Below the pieces are notes generated by a model. It did not search any database. It was not told the DNA's origin and worked only from the letters and a program-made list of their open reading frames with translations. From NCBI GenBank assembly GCA_034520215.1, contig JAXHNR010000001.1, positions 1,230,560 to 1,294,559 of the forward strand: a stretch of DNA of 64,000 nt, in the 5' to 3' direction. This DNA is from Candidatus Krumholzibacteriota bacterium. Lineage in GTDB: Bacteria > Krumholzibacteriota > Krumholzibacteriia > Krumholzibacteriales > WJIX01. The number at the start of each line of letters is the position of its first letter. The first letter of the stretch is position 1. The position numbers and the translations under genes are program-made. Positions 17,755 through 26,617 of the stretch are shown piece by piece.

Positions 17755-18945
17755 TCAAGTATAATTCCGGACAAATTCTTCAAAGCGGTCAAGAGCGATA
17801 TTTAATTCTTCTTCACTCGCCGCGAATGAGAAACGGATTGTATTATCACACCCGAAAGGTCCACCCGGAATTAAAAGAAGCCCGTTCTCCTTTAGAAGTT
17901 TCTCACAGAATTCTCCACTGCCGGAAACGCCGCACCTGTCATACATCGAAGATACATCTACCAGAAAATAGAATGCTCCACCGGGATCAGGATATTTTAT
18001 CTCAGGGATTCTCCCAAGTCTCTCTGAGAAGATCTTTTTCCTCTTCTCGAATTCATTACGCATCCTATCTCTGTCTTCAGCGCCTTCTTTAACGGCTGTT
18101 AACGCCGCCCACTGGGAGATCGCGTTAGGACATCCGGTAGCGTGCGCTTGATACGCGCTCATTCTGAAAATTACTTCACTGTCGGACATCGCGAATCCTA
18201 TCCTCCAGCCGGTCATAGCGTAACTCTTAGAAACACCCGTTATAATAACAGTACTATCTTTCAGTTCAGGGACCAGAGAAACCGGAGAATAGTGCTTATT
18301 CCCCTCATATGTCAAAAATTCATATATTTCATCGCTGATAAGAGAAACCCCCTCACGTAGCAGAATTTCACCTATAGCTTTAACCTCATCAGCGCTGTAA
18401 ACAACGCCGGCGGGATTATTGGGTGAATTATACAGAATTGCTTTGGGTTTTGATTTTGCTATCTCGGACTCAAGTTTCTCCGGGGTAAGCTTGTAGTCAT
18501 TTTCCGCGCTGAGCTTGACAATTCTGGGCTTAGCTCCGACGAGTTTTACCATCTCCGGATAACTTACCCAGTAGGGCGTGAATATTAAAACCTCATCGCC
18601 CGGATTAGTCAGAACAAAAAGAGCGTTGAAAATAGAGTGCTTTGCTCCGTTAGATATCATCACTTCCGAACTGCGATAGGGCAGGCCAATCCGTTTTGAA
18701 TATAGATCCGCTACTGCTTCTCTTAACTGCGATATCCCCGCGGCCGGTGTATATCTGGTCTTACCCGTTCTTATTGCTTCATAAGCACCTTCTTTAATAA
18801 CATCCGGAGTCTCAAAATCCGGCTCGCCGGCCGCCAGCCCCACAACATCCTCTCCCGCTTCACGCAGGTTGTTAGCTTTTGTATTCAAACTGAGAGTAAT
18901 TGAAGGTTCTATATTCTTTGCTCTTTCACTTATCACATCACTCAT
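17755..18945 (-). CDS. class I/II pyridoxal-phosphate aminotransferase (aspartate aminotransferase type)
   Basis: A 396-residue cytoplasmic aminotransferase of the subgroup Ib aspartate type. The substrate loop VVGLAAGEPDFETP is near residue 40, NSPNNPAGVVYS near 170, and the PLP lysine is in TGVSKSYAMTGWRIG near 235. The C-terminal arginine region is GCDNTIRFSFAASEE. The ATG at 18945 follows GGAGGAG; an upstream in-frame start would add five basic residues. Related enzymes include prephenate and aromatic aminotransferases, so the acceptor range is uncertain. Confidence 0.9.
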   Translation of the reverse strand: MSDVISERAKNIEPSITLSLNTKANNLREAGEDVVGLAAGEPDFETPDVIKEGAYEAIRTGKTRYTPAAGISQLREAVADLYSKRIGLPYRSSEVMISNGAKHSIFNALFVLTNPGDEVLIFTPYWVSYPEMVKLVGAKPRIVKLSAENDYKLTPEKLESEIAKSKPKAILYNSPNNPAGVVYSADEVKAIGEILLREGVSLISDEIYEFLTYEGNKHYSPVSLVPELKDSTVIITGVSKSYAMTGWRIGFAMSDSEVIFRMSAYQAHATGCPNAISQWAALTAVKEGAEDRDRMRNEFEKRKKIFSERLGRIPEIKYPDPGGAFYFLVDVSSMYDRCGVSGSGEFCEKLLKENGLLLIPGGPFGCDNTIRFSFAASEEELNIALDRFEEFVRNYT

Positions 18946-18977
18946 AAATCTCCTCCTCAAAACAAATCACTGTTATT

Positions 18978-19466
18978 CTAATCCCGCGGAAACCACTTTC
19001 TAAGGCTTTTCGCTACCGGTTCCGGCACGAGACTGTCAATTTCACCGCCCAGACGATAAATTTCTTTTACAAGGGAGCTGTGCAGGTAGATATATTTCTC
19101 ACTGGGCATGAGAAACACAGTTTCAAAGTCGGGATTGAGCTTTCTGTTCATAAGCCCGATCATAAGTTCATACTCAAAATCCGATATCGCCCTCAAACCC
19201 CTGATAACAACATCTACTTTCCTCTTTCTGAATTCATCGACAAGAAGACCTTCGAAAGTCACGCATTCGATTCCCCGGCATCCCTCTAAACTCTTACTGG
19301 CTATTTCATGCCGCTGCTTGAGCGATAAAAGAGTGTTCTTGTGAGTACCCGCTGCCACGGCAACAATAACTTTGTCAAAAACACGAGCGATCCGCTTAAC
19401 AAGGTCAACGTGACCGTTTGTTATCGGATCAAAAGTGCCGGGGTAAAGAGCAGTTTTTAAACTCAT
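18978..19466 (-). CDS. coaD: phosphopantetheine adenylyltransferase
   Basis: CoaD adenylylates 4'-phosphopantetheine, the penultimate step of coenzyme A synthesis. The 162-residue protein has the nucleotidyltransferase signature PGTFDPITNGHVDLVKR at the N-terminus, RGLRAISDFEYELMIGLMNR near residue 90 and the HSSLVKEI motif near residue 130, all characteristic of CoaD. Start ATG at 19466 behind GGGGAGG. It lies between rsmD and the aminotransferase; rsmD-coaD adjacency is common in bacteria. Confidence 0.97.
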   Translation of the reverse strand: MSLKTALYPGTFDPITNGHVDLVKRIARVFDKVIVAVAAGTHKNTLLSLKQRHEIASKSLEGCRGIECVTFEGLLVDEFRKRKVDVVIRGLRAISDFEYELMIGLMNRKLNPDFETVFLMPSEKYIYLHSSLVKEIYRLGGEIDSLVPEPVAKSLRKWFPRD

Positions 19467-19501
19467 GACCTCCCCTTCCGCAATTCTTAAGAAACATTCA
19501 A

Positions 19502-20056
19502 TCAGCTCTCGATATATCTGAAGTAATTTATACAGGTATTCCCGAATTTTTTCGCTTTATATTTCTCCATTGGCCGGGTGCTGACAGGTTCGAGTTCTTC
19601 ACTGCTTTCAATTACAAGAAGCCTGCATATCTTCCTTCCGGCTCCGTTTATGATCTTTAAAATCTCCTCGGCATAGCTGCTCTTATATGGAGGATCCGCA
19701 ATTATGATATCGTACCTGTAACCCTTTGATACAGCCTTCTTGAGAAAACGGACAGAGTCGGTCCTTATAACTTCAGCGTGATCGGAACTGAATCGGCATT
19801 TTTCAATATTTGATCTTATAGCTTTCACGGCGTTTCCGCTAATCTCCACAAAAGTAGATTTCTCAGCACCCCGGCTCAAAGCTTCTATGCCGAGGCCGCC
19901 TGAGCCCGAGAATAGGTCAAGCACAACAGAATCCTCTACTTCATTCTGCAGGTGATCAAAAACAGAACCCTTTACTAATTGTGTGGTAGGCCGAAAATCC
20001 TTCCCCCTGGCTCCTTTAAGCTTGGTTCCACCCTTCTTTCCGGATATTACTTTCAA
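19502..20056 (-). CDS. rsmD: 16S rRNA (guanine966-N2)-methyltransferase
   Basis: RsmD methylates G966 of 16S rRNA in the 30S subunit. The 184-residue protein begins MKVISGKKGGTKLKG, with RPTTQLVKGSVFDHL (family motif RPTxxxxRExxFN variant). SAM motif I is DLFSGSGGLGIEALSRGA near residue 48 and the catalytic motif is IIADPPY near residue 120. The start is TTG at 20056. The coding sequence leads directly into coaD 35 bases downstream. Confidence 0.95.
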   Translation of the reverse strand: MKVISGKKGGTKLKGARGKDFRPTTQLVKGSVFDHLQNEVEDSVVLDLFSGSGGLGIEALSRGAEKSTFVEISGNAVKAIRSNIEKCRFSSDHAEVIRTDSVRFLKKAVSKGYRYDIIIADPPYKSSYAEEILKIINGAGRKICRLLVIESSEELEPVSTRPMEKYKAKKFGNTCINYFRYIES

Positions 20057-20161
20057 ACTCAGCCTTTCCTAACAATCCAAATTCAGCAGAGCACGCAAAC
20101 ACTTCAGGATAAATAAGATTCTCGATGCGGGCAAGTAAAATCATTTTTCTCCGCCGCATAA

Positions 20162-20197
20162 AAAAACCCCCGAAAGTTATAAAAACTTCCGGGGGTA
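20162..20197 (-). terminator. intrinsic terminator after pilQ
   Basis: On the minus strand ACCCCCGGAAGTT and AACTTTCGGGGGT form a 13-bp stem with one mismatch and a short T-rich loop, followed at once by a run of T. It begins about 25 bases past the pilQ stop and closes the pilM-N-O-P-Q transcript before rsmD. Confidence 0.85.
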
Positions 20198-20220
20198 CGA
20201 CGGTAAGTGGAGGGGCAAAA

Positions 20221-22224
20221 TTATTCCACGATCGTCGGAGTAACAAAAATCACAAGTTCCTGTTTTTTCTTCGACTTTGAAGAAGATGAAAAAAGGGCGC
20301 CCAGATAAGGTATATCTTTCAAAAAAGGTATGCCTCTTCTTACATTCGTGTCAAGTTTCTTGATCAATCCGCCGATAATTGCCGTTTCTCCGTTTGCAAC
20401 CTCGACTCTAGTGTCAGCTTCAGCAGTAGCGATTATCACGCCGCCCTGCTGAGTGGACTCCGACTGAAGCTCACTTACCTCAGGATGGAGGTCAAGAGTG
20501 ATGGTTCTGTCTTTATTTACGTGCGGAGTAACTTTAAGCATTATTCCAATCTTCGTAAGCTCTGTTAAAGGGTTTCCGGCTTCATCCGCGACGATTAGAG
20601 GTATTTCTTTTCCAACCAGTATGGTGGCTTCCCTATTCTCCATAGTGGTAATCCTGGGATTAGAGATTATATTTGCTTTATTTGACTCTTCCATCATCTC
20701 AAGAATTGAATTAAGTTGTCCCCACGATTGAACACTGCCGATCTTGAGCGTTCCACTTGTAAGGGGAAGGGATTCTTCCAGGCCGGCACTTCCAATAGCG
20801 TTGACATCGGATTTATGAAGATTCAGCAAATCCCATTTTATTCCAAGCTCGCGTTTCGCTTCAACATCCATCTCAACCAGTTTAGCGTTGATATTAACTT
20901 GTACATGTTTAGTATCGAGTTCTTTTACTATCGCCGATATTTTATCAAGATTCTCTTCTATATCGTTAATGATCAAGGTGTTGCTTCCAGGATCCACGTC
21001 TATTTTACCCCGCTTGCTTACTACATTCTTTAGAGCGTCACCGATTTCCTCCGCGTTTGAATTATCTACAAAAACAATTCTTGTTCTCAGGGGAAGGAGA
21101 CTTTTTTCTTTGCTTTTAGCGCTTTGATGGTCTAGTTCTTCGCGGAGCAGACGCTTACTTTCACCTACTCTGATCATCCCGTACTCTTCTCTGTAGCCGT
21201 ACCCATGAGCCTTCAGAATAACTTCGAGAGCTTCCTGCCAGGGACAATCTTTTATATGAACAAAGACATCTCCCTTTACATCATTACCCGGAACGATATT
21301 AATATCGGCATAATCTGAAATTGTCTGGAGCACCGTTTTAATATCAGCCCCCTGGGCATCCAGAGTTATTCTTTTCGACCCCATAGGTATACCGGATCCG
21401 ACAGCCGGAGCTCCCCTGACATATGATTTTGACCAGGGAAGATTGTCAAATCTTTCCCGCGAGGCTGAATTATCAACAACTATTTCACTGCCTGCACTCG
21501 ATATTACGGTTTGATTTTCCGCGACGCGACTTATAGCGGAAACCGGTTTATCCGCGGTATCATCACTGTTTCCTTCGATCCAGGGAGAATCAACCTTTTG
21601 TTCGTCTTTTTTGATATTTCTTTCAGCTTCGCTCCTGTTTTCTGTTTTATCTGAATCGCCTGACAGATTAACCGCTTTTTTAGAAAGATTCTCTTCCATC
21701 ATCGGCTTTATATTCTTTTCTTCTGTTTCAGGGAGTCCCTGAACTTCACTTACGGGATCCGGAGCATCAACAGTATTTTCTGTTTTACTGTCATTTAATG
21801 AAATATCGCCGACATCAGATCCATTAGTATCAGAAATAAGCAGAACCTGTTTATTATTAACTTCGAAAATACGATGATTGACACTTTTTTTCAGGTCAAA
21901 TACAAGTCTGCTTACAGGCACGGGAGCCGTTTTGAACTGGCTCGTTCTCACTCTGTATATCAACCGGGATTCGGCTTGATAAGTAGATTCACCCAATTCA
22001 TTTTTCGCGCCCACACAATCGACTACAAGCCTTTTCGGGTCATCGGTAAAGAAAAGTTTGAATTCGATATCACCCGACTTGTCAATCTCAATTCTCAAAT
22101 CTCCGTTTGCTTTCATGATCTGGAGATTCTTAATTTTCCCCGCGGTGTCAGACGCCCCTAAAACATTAATTGGGACAACAACCAGGACCAATAATATCAA
22201 TGTTAATTTGAGAAACCTTTGCAT
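20221..22224 (-). CDS. pilQ: type IV pilus secretin PilQ
   Basis: PilQ forms the outer-membrane secretin ring through which the pilus passes. The 667-residue precursor has a signal peptide (FLKLTLILLVLVVVPINVLG), an AMIN domain (about 30-125) and a long acidic low-complexity linker (about 130-270). A secretin/TonB short N-terminal domain follows (about 285-355), then N1 and secretin domains (about 375-667) with VEVANGETAIIGGLIKK and the C-terminal GIPFLKDIPYLGALF. A single AMIN domain plus an acidic linker is compact compared with proteobacterial PilQ. AAGGAG precedes the ATG. Last gene of pilMNOPQ. Confidence 0.95.
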   Translation of the reverse strand: MQRFLKLTLILLVLVVVPINVLGASDTAGKIKNLQIMKANGDLRIEIDKSGDIEFKLFFTDDPKRLVVDCVGAKNELGESTYQAESRLIYRVRTSQFKTAPVPVSRLVFDLKKSVNHRIFEVNNKQVLLISDTNGSDVGDISLNDSKTENTVDAPDPVSEVQGLPETEEKNIKPMMEENLSKKAVNLSGDSDKTENRSEAERNIKKDEQKVDSPWIEGNSDDTADKPVSAISRVAENQTVISSAGSEIVVDNSASRERFDNLPWSKSYVRGAPAVGSGIPMGSKRITLDAQGADIKTVLQTISDYADINIVPGNDVKGDVFVHIKDCPWQEALEVILKAHGYGYREEYGMIRVGESKRLLREELDHQSAKSKEKSLLPLRTRIVFVDNSNAEEIGDALKNVVSKRGKIDVDPGSNTLIINDIEENLDKISAIVKELDTKHVQVNINAKLVEMDVEAKRELGIKWDLLNLHKSDVNAIGSAGLEESLPLTSGTLKIGSVQSWGQLNSILEMMEESNKANIISNPRITTMENREATILVGKEIPLIVADEAGNPLTELTKIGIMLKVTPHVNKDRTITLDLHPEVSELQSESTQQGGVIIATAEADTRVEVANGETAIIGGLIKKLDTNVRRGIPFLKDIPYLGALFSSSSKSKKKQELVIFVTPTIVE

Positions 22225-22225
22225 C

Positions 22226-22684
22226 TTAATCTCCTTTTTCCTTCTCTCCCTCTAAGATGAGAGTTACACTGTTAGTTTGACCGTACGATACTACTCGCGC
22301 TACCAGAGAGCGTTCGGAAACGGAAACAATACTTCCATTCCTTATCGGGTCCCCTACCTTTAATATATGTCCAATTCCATTTTTGTCTTCGAGCATTGCG
22401 TATTTTTCCATTCCTCCGGAAAGCACACCAACCAGACTGACCTTCTGGATATTAATAAGATCGGAGCTGCCTTCCTCAAAATCGCCGGATATAAGGCTCT
22501 GAAAGGGATCTCTGTGGTTAAACGCCTGATAATAATAATGTTTTGTTCTAAGATTATCCTGTCCGCTACTCTTTTCCGCCGCAAAACCTGCCTGGGGCAG
22601 CATTAATCCCAGAAGAATTAAATAAACCGTTAATCTTTCCCATACCACTGAGGTATTATCAGGATTTGTCTTTATTCTTAACAT
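22226..22684 (-). CDS. pilP: PilP-like pilus assembly protein
   Basis: A roughly 152-residue protein in the PilP position. PilP is an inner-membrane-anchored periplasmic protein that links the PilMNO platform to PilQ. It has an N-terminal hydrophobic segment ending LPQAGFAAEKSS (no clear lipobox) and the HRDPFQSLI motif seen in PilP-like proteins. A small beta domain follows with VSLVGVLSG, GHILKVGDPIRNGSI and SVTLILE. The ATG at 22684 overlaps the pilO end by 26 bases and follows GGTGGTG; a GTG at 22699 is possible. Identification leans on position plus these motifs. Confidence 0.8.
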   Translation of the reverse strand: MLRIKTNPDNTSVVWERLTVYLILLGLMLPQAGFAAEKSSGQDNLRTKHYYYQAFNHRDPFQSLISGDFEEGSSDLINIQKVSLVGVLSGGMEKYAMLEDKNGIGHILKVGDPIRNGSIVSVSERSLVARVVSYGQTNSVTLILEGEKEKGD

Positions 22685-23276
22685 CCGAAATTTCACCACC
22701 TTTCAGAAGTGTATAGGCAGTCACCGTCATTTGAGCTTCAATTGTCCTGGTTTTCCCTATTCCACCGTCATCTTTATTATCATAAGAGGATATTTCCATA
22801 TCCGATACATTAACAATACGGTCGAGATTTGCCACTTTCGATAAAAATATACCCACCTGGTGATATCTCCCCTTTACTCTGATATTTATCGGATTCTCGG
22901 TAAAAAAGTCCTTTCTTATCCTCTCTTTAGGTTCGAAAAGGGTAAAATTAACACCTGCCTGATTTCCCGCCATAGTTATCTTTCTCAGTAATCCGGCTAT
23001 TTCATCCTCTTCGGGCAGCAATTTAAGCGCCGCCTCCCATTTCCTGTGTAATCTGTTGTATTCTGTCTCCAGCGCCCCAAGATTGCCGACGGTTTTTCTG
23101 GCCTTTTCAAGTTCTGTGCTTACCTTATCATATTCCCTCTTAAGCGATTCTTCCTTCACCGCCCTCGGTTTGTATAAGAAAGGCATGAAAGAAGTGAAGA
23201 AATAAACATAGGCAACTATAGCCAGAAACATTCCTATCACCATTGTTTTTTGTACCTGTGGATCTTTTAAATCCAT
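22659..23276 (-). CDS. pilO: type IV pilus inner-membrane platform protein PilO
   Basis: PilO pairs with PilN in the inner membrane to form the alignment platform of the pilus machine. The 205-residue protein has one transmembrane helix (about residues 13-30), a coiled-coil stretch rich in Lys/Glu (about 38-85) and a periplasmic ferredoxin-like domain (INIRVKGRYHQVGIFLSKVANLDRIVNVSDMEI), all in PilO order. ATG at 23276 follows AGAGG. It lies 18 bases after pilN and overlaps pilP. Confidence 0.92.
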   Translation of the reverse strand: MDLKDPQVQKTMVIGMFLAIVAYVYFFTSFMPFLYKPRAVKEESLKREYDKVSTELEKARKTVGNLGALETEYNRLHRKWEAALKLLPEEDEIAGLLRKITMAGNQAGVNFTLFEPKERIRKDFFTENPINIRVKGRYHQVGIFLSKVANLDRIVNVSDMEISSYDNKDDGGIGKTRTIEAQMTVTAYTLLKGGEISDVKNKDKS

Positions 23277-23294
23277 CGCTTCTACCTCTTTCCG

Positions 23295-23849
23295 TTATTG
23301 CGGTATTGCGTTGCCGACTAAAGAAAACTTCATTACTTTATTTTTGTGTATCGTCCCTTCCTCTACTACACTCAAATCTACCTTTGTAAATAAGGAAGAT
23401 GTCTCCAGATTTGTCATCATATCCGCTACTTTGTAGTTGTTAAAAGTGATGCCGTCAATAGCATACTTCCCCGGAGAAAGTTCAGTTATATCAGTCAACC
23501 AACAGTTTCGAGGAATTTTTATACTGATATCATTCAACAGTCTTACCCTGAAGAATCGATATTTATCCAGCGAAGTAATAAGTTGGAGTCTTTTATTAAC
23601 CTCTCCGCGCTCCTTTGTGATTTTCTTTATTTTTGCCAGTTGTGGAGCAAGCTTTTTAGATTCCATGCGGGCGGTTTCTATCTTTTCTTCAAGATTGGCT
23701 ATCCTGTGACTCTGTAAAAAACTAAAAGCAAGCACGCTCCCTATGACAATTAGAACCGCGCCAACCATATATACCGTTGATAAATCGGGAAGATCGAAAC
23801 TGCGTTTTCTATCTCTGTCCTCCGGTGGCAGCAGATTTATTCTAATCAT
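23295..23849 (-). CDS. pilN: type IV pilus inner-membrane platform protein PilN
   Basis: PilN docks cytoplasmic PilM through its extreme N-terminus. The 184-residue protein begins MIRINLLPPEDRD, the conserved PilM-binding INLLP motif, followed by one transmembrane helix (about 27-47), a coiled coil and a periplasmic domain with RNCWLTDITELSPGKYAIDG. Its start abuts the pilM stop (1-base overlap), and GGGGGA precedes the ATG. Confidence 0.94.
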   Translation of the reverse strand: MIRINLLPPEDRDRKRSFDLPDLSTVYMVGAVLIVIGSVLAFSFLQSHRIANLEEKIETARMESKKLAPQLAKIKKITKERGEVNKRLQLITSLDKYRFFRVRLLNDISIKIPRNCWLTDITELSPGKYAIDGITFNNYKVADMMTNLETSSLFTKVDLSVVEEGTIHKNKVMKFSLVGNAIPQ

Positions 23850-24922
23850 TATTCCCCCGCCTTTCTCAGGGCGAGACCAATGCCCACTGTAAGTAATGGC
23901 GCGATCTCGTCCAAATCCTCTCCATATTCAGTGAAAATCCCTTCATCAAAATCAACCTGGGAAAGAGGATTATGTATTGAAAATTCAATGTCATGTTTAT
24001 CCGAAAGTATTTCCTGTAAGAAGGGAAGCCTCGCGCCTCCACCGCTTAGAATAATTTTATCAATTTTATCCGCGTCACCTGCAGCCTTGAGGAATGAAAT
24101 ACTCCGTTCTATTCCCAAAGAGAGTTCTTTTGCCTTCTTTCTGAATATTTCCTTTACGGATTCCTCGTCTATATCACCGAGGTCGCCTCTTACGACTCGC
24201 AACGCCTCTTCATAGTCAAGACCTTGTTCCTTCTGAAGCTCCTCGATAAAACTGCTGGTTCCCACACTGATATCTCTGGTAAAATGGGGGCTGTGGTTTT
24301 GAATTATATTTATATTGGTTACATCACTGCCAATATTTACAAGCCCAACAACTTCATCTTCCCCTTCTTCGCTTGAAGTGTAATTTTCTTCATAACTGTT
24401 CTGAAGGGCAAAAGAGTCAACATCTATAATCTTAGGGTTTAACCCCGCGTCTCGAATAAGCTCAGCGTAATCTGTAACCATATCTTTTTTAGCCGCGACC
24501 AGCAGTACTTCCATCTGATTGGCGCCGATATCTTCATCAAGTATTTGAAAATCCAGACATACATCGTCAATATCGAAAGGAACGTGCTGCTCAGCTTCCC
24601 AGAATATCGCTTCCGCGGCATCCTCAGCTGACATTTTGTCCATAACAATTTTTTTAACTATGACCGCTCGTCCTGATACAGCGGAGACAACATTCTTCCC
24701 TGTGATCCCGGACTTACCGACGCATTCCGCTATAGTTTCTACTACGAGGTTCCTGTCCATTATTTCATCTTCCACGATTGCTTCCGGTAAGAGTTTGCTT
24801 ATACCAAAATGGACTATCCTCGGTATCTGGTCCGAATGTTCTATTTCAACAACCTTAATCAAACTGGAACCAACATCAATGCTGATCGTTGACGGTTTTT
24901 TCCTAAATGGTAAAGATATCAT
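23849..24922 (-). CDS. pilM: type IV pilus actin-like ATPase PilM
   Basis: PilM is a cytoplasmic actin-fold protein that binds ATP and the PilN tail. The phosphate-1 loop SIDVGSSLIKVVEI (about residue 15), GLVNIGSDVTNINII (about 200) and ILSGGGARLPFLQEIL (about 300) are clear. The ATG at 24922 follows AAGGATGG and starts MISLPFRKKPS, giving 357 residues; a start at 24964 would add 14 residues and cross that site. First gene of pilMNOPQ, behind a sigma-54-type promoter. Confidence 0.95.
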   Translation of the reverse strand: MISLPFRKKPSTISIDVGSSLIKVVEIEHSDQIPRIVHFGISKLLPEAIVEDEIMDRNLVVETIAECVGKSGITGKNVVSAVSGRAVIVKKIVMDKMSAEDAAEAIFWEAEQHVPFDIDDVCLDFQILDEDIGANQMEVLLVAAKKDMVTDYAELIRDAGLNPKIIDVDSFALQNSYEENYTSSEEGEDEVVGLVNIGSDVTNINIIQNHSPHFTRDISVGTSSFIEELQKEQGLDYEEALRVVRGDLGDIDEESVKEIFRKKAKELSLGIERSISFLKAAGDADKIDKIILSGGGARLPFLQEILSDKHDIEFSIHNPLSQVDFDEGIFTEYGEDLDEIAPLLTVGIGLALRKAGE

Positions 24923-25027
24923 TCGCGCACCATCCTTCTTATACAAGGAAACTGTGCTTTCCAATACTGAATTTTTTATTACATCTTTTGACTAACTGCA
25001 TTGTTTAAATTCCAATCAAGTAATGCA

Positions 25028-25043
25028 CGCAACATATGTGCCA
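25028..25043 (-). promoter_or_regulatory. sigma-54 (-24/-12) promoter of pilMNOPQ
   Basis: On the minus strand the sequence reads TGGCACATATGTTGCG. It matches the consensus TGGCAC-N5-TTGC exactly with perfect spacing between the GG and GC pairs. Transcription would start near 25016, about 94 bases before pilM. An inverted pair AAACCTT (25108-25114) and AAGGTTT (25137-25143) is centred about 110 bases upstream of that start and could be an activator site or part of the pilD terminator. Confidence 0.8.
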
Positions 25044-25160
25044 AAGGTCTGAAATTAAAGTCTTCGTAAGGGTTTGAATTGCAGATGGTTAGTAAACAGG
25101 ATATCTTAAACCTTCGTGAGAGATTTACACAATTGCAAGGTTTTTGTGCAAAATGATAAA

Positions 25161-25934
25161 TTAATAAAAATTCAGAAAGTACCAGTTTATAAAAAAATCT
25201 CCCAGCAGCAGACAAAGAATCCCCGCTGGCGCGAGGAAAGATCCAAAAGGAACAGCTGTCCTGCCGGTCCCCCCTTTGTGTATCAGAAAAATGCCATAGA
25301 GGGCTCCAAAGAATGAAGCGACGAGTATCACAGGTAAAACAAGTCTTATTCCCAGAAACGCTCCTATCATGGCCATAAGTTTAATGTCCCCTCCGCCCAT
25401 ACCCTCAGTCTTTCTAAAACTTTTATAAGCGAAACCCACCAGATAGAGAGAACCGCCTCCGGCTAAAGCGCCGTACAATGAACTCGATAAAGTGATATTT
25501 GTACTTAAATAAGCCCATATAAAGCCAATCAGTATAAACGGCAGGCTGATCGAATCGGGTATGATTTTGTGCTCCCAGTCTATCAATGTAACGGCGATAA
25601 GAGACATTATAAATGGGTATATAAATAAAAGATTCAGGCTGAATCCTGAAAAATAAAAACAGAGTAACGCTAGAATACCGCCAAAAAGCTCAATAACCGG
25701 ATACCTTGGAGATATTTTGTTTTTACAGCCGGCGCATCTTCCCCTGAGAAATATATAGCTGAAAAGGGGAATATTCTCATACCACCTTAATACGCGCCCG
25801 CAGGCAGGGCACGAAGACCGAGGGCGAATAACAGACCCGCCTCTCGGTACTCTGTATATAACCACGTTAAGAAAACTGCCGGCCGCGAGACCGACTATGA
25901 AAATGAACATTAACGCTACGGGATCGGTATTCAA
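25161..25934 (-). CDS. pilD: prepilin peptidase/N-methyltransferase PilD
   Basis: PilD is an inner-membrane aspartic protease that cleaves the prepilin leader and N-methylates the new N-terminal Phe. The 257-residue protein has several membrane spans and the N-terminal methyltransferase-associated CPACG...CAGC zinc region (about residues 38-72). The catalytic Asp pair sits in LIDWEHKIIPD (near 140) and MGGGDIKLMAMIGAFLG (near 195). The start is TTG at 25934, overlapping the stop of the TPR gene. It lies in the ABC-TPR operon rather than beside pilB/pilC. Confidence 0.95.
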   Translation of the reverse strand: MNTDPVALMFIFIVGLAAGSFLNVVIYRVPRGGSVIRPRSSCPACGRVLRWYENIPLFSYIFLRGRCAGCKNKISPRYPVIELFGGILALLCFYFSGFSLNLLFIYPFIMSLIAVTLIDWEHKIIPDSISLPFILIGFIWAYLSTNITLSSSLYGALAGGGSLYLVGFAYKSFRKTEGMGGGDIKLMAMIGAFLGIRLVLPVILVASFFGALYGIFLIHKGGTGRTAVPFGSFLAPAGILCLLLGDFFINWYFLNFY

Positions 25935-26617
25935 TCTTTTTCTTCCTTTGAAAGTTTCTTTTCAAGTTTTTTAATATATCCCTTCGCCAGTTTATCCATG
26001 AAGGGATCGTCGGAACTATCGGCCAGCCTTCTCCACATATTTATACTAGTTTCGATATCTCCTCCCCTGGCCGCGGCGCTAGCGGCGAAACGCATTGCCC
26101 GTTCGTTGGCACCGGGCATATCCGCGGCAAGTCTGAAATAGCGTTCAGATTCCTTATAATCACTCCCGTCAAGGTAATAGAGAAATCCGGCTTCGAAGGC
26201 CAGCCACCACTCTTCGGGATTATTCTCAATTCCTTTCCTTAGAATCTCAATCCCTTCCTTTAGCTCCCCTAAGTCCTGAGCCATAATGACAGCGCTTAGT
26301 TTGTAAGCAAAGATAAACTGGGGGTCGAGGTCTGTTATTACATCGGCAAGATGCCTGAACAGTCTCAAGCTGTTCTTTCCCATCCTGTAACCGCCGTAAT
26401 ACTGCACCGTCTTAAACCATAAAATATCTGAAACAATATTTCTGTAACCCAGAGAGAGCATTTTTACCGCTTCACTCGAGGGGAGATACATTATATCGGC
26501 TTTGCTATTCTTGCCGCTTAACCCTTCCACACTCTTAGATGCTCCCACAAGCAGCAGGGCAGCCGCTATTATAAACAAAGTATTTCTAAAAATTCTCTTC
26601 ATATTTTCTTTACACAA
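25931..26617 (-). CDS. membrane-anchored TPR-repeat protein
   Basis: A protein of about 225 residues with an N-terminal hydrophobic anchor or signal (FRNTLFIIAAALLLVGA, residues 10-26). Helical repeats resembling TPRs follow (about 95-220, e.g. GIEILRKGIENNPEEWWLAFEAGFLYY). The segment LSLGYRNIVSDILWFKTVQYYG is seen in a group of membrane TPR proteins. The function is unknown; TPRs suggest a protein-interaction role at the membrane. The start may be TTG 26617 or ATG 26602. It overlaps both the upstream permease and downstream pilD, so these genes are co-translated. Confidence 0.7.
   Translation of the reverse strand: MCKENMKRIFRNTLFIIAAALLLVGASKSVEGLSGKNSKADIMYLPSSEAVKMLSLGYRNIVSDILWFKTVQYYGGYRMGKNSLRLFRHLADVITDLDPQFIFAYKLSAVIMAQDLGELKEGIEILRKGIENNPEEWWLAFEAGFLYYLDGSDYKESERYFRLAADMPGANERAMRFAASAAARGGDIETSINMWRRLADSSDDPFMDKLAKGYIKKLEKKLSKEEKD

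Noticed and set aside
20016-20246. 76-codon minus-strand frame between pilQ and rsmD
   Set aside because: It runs across the pilQ terminator and into rsmD in another frame; no conserved features.
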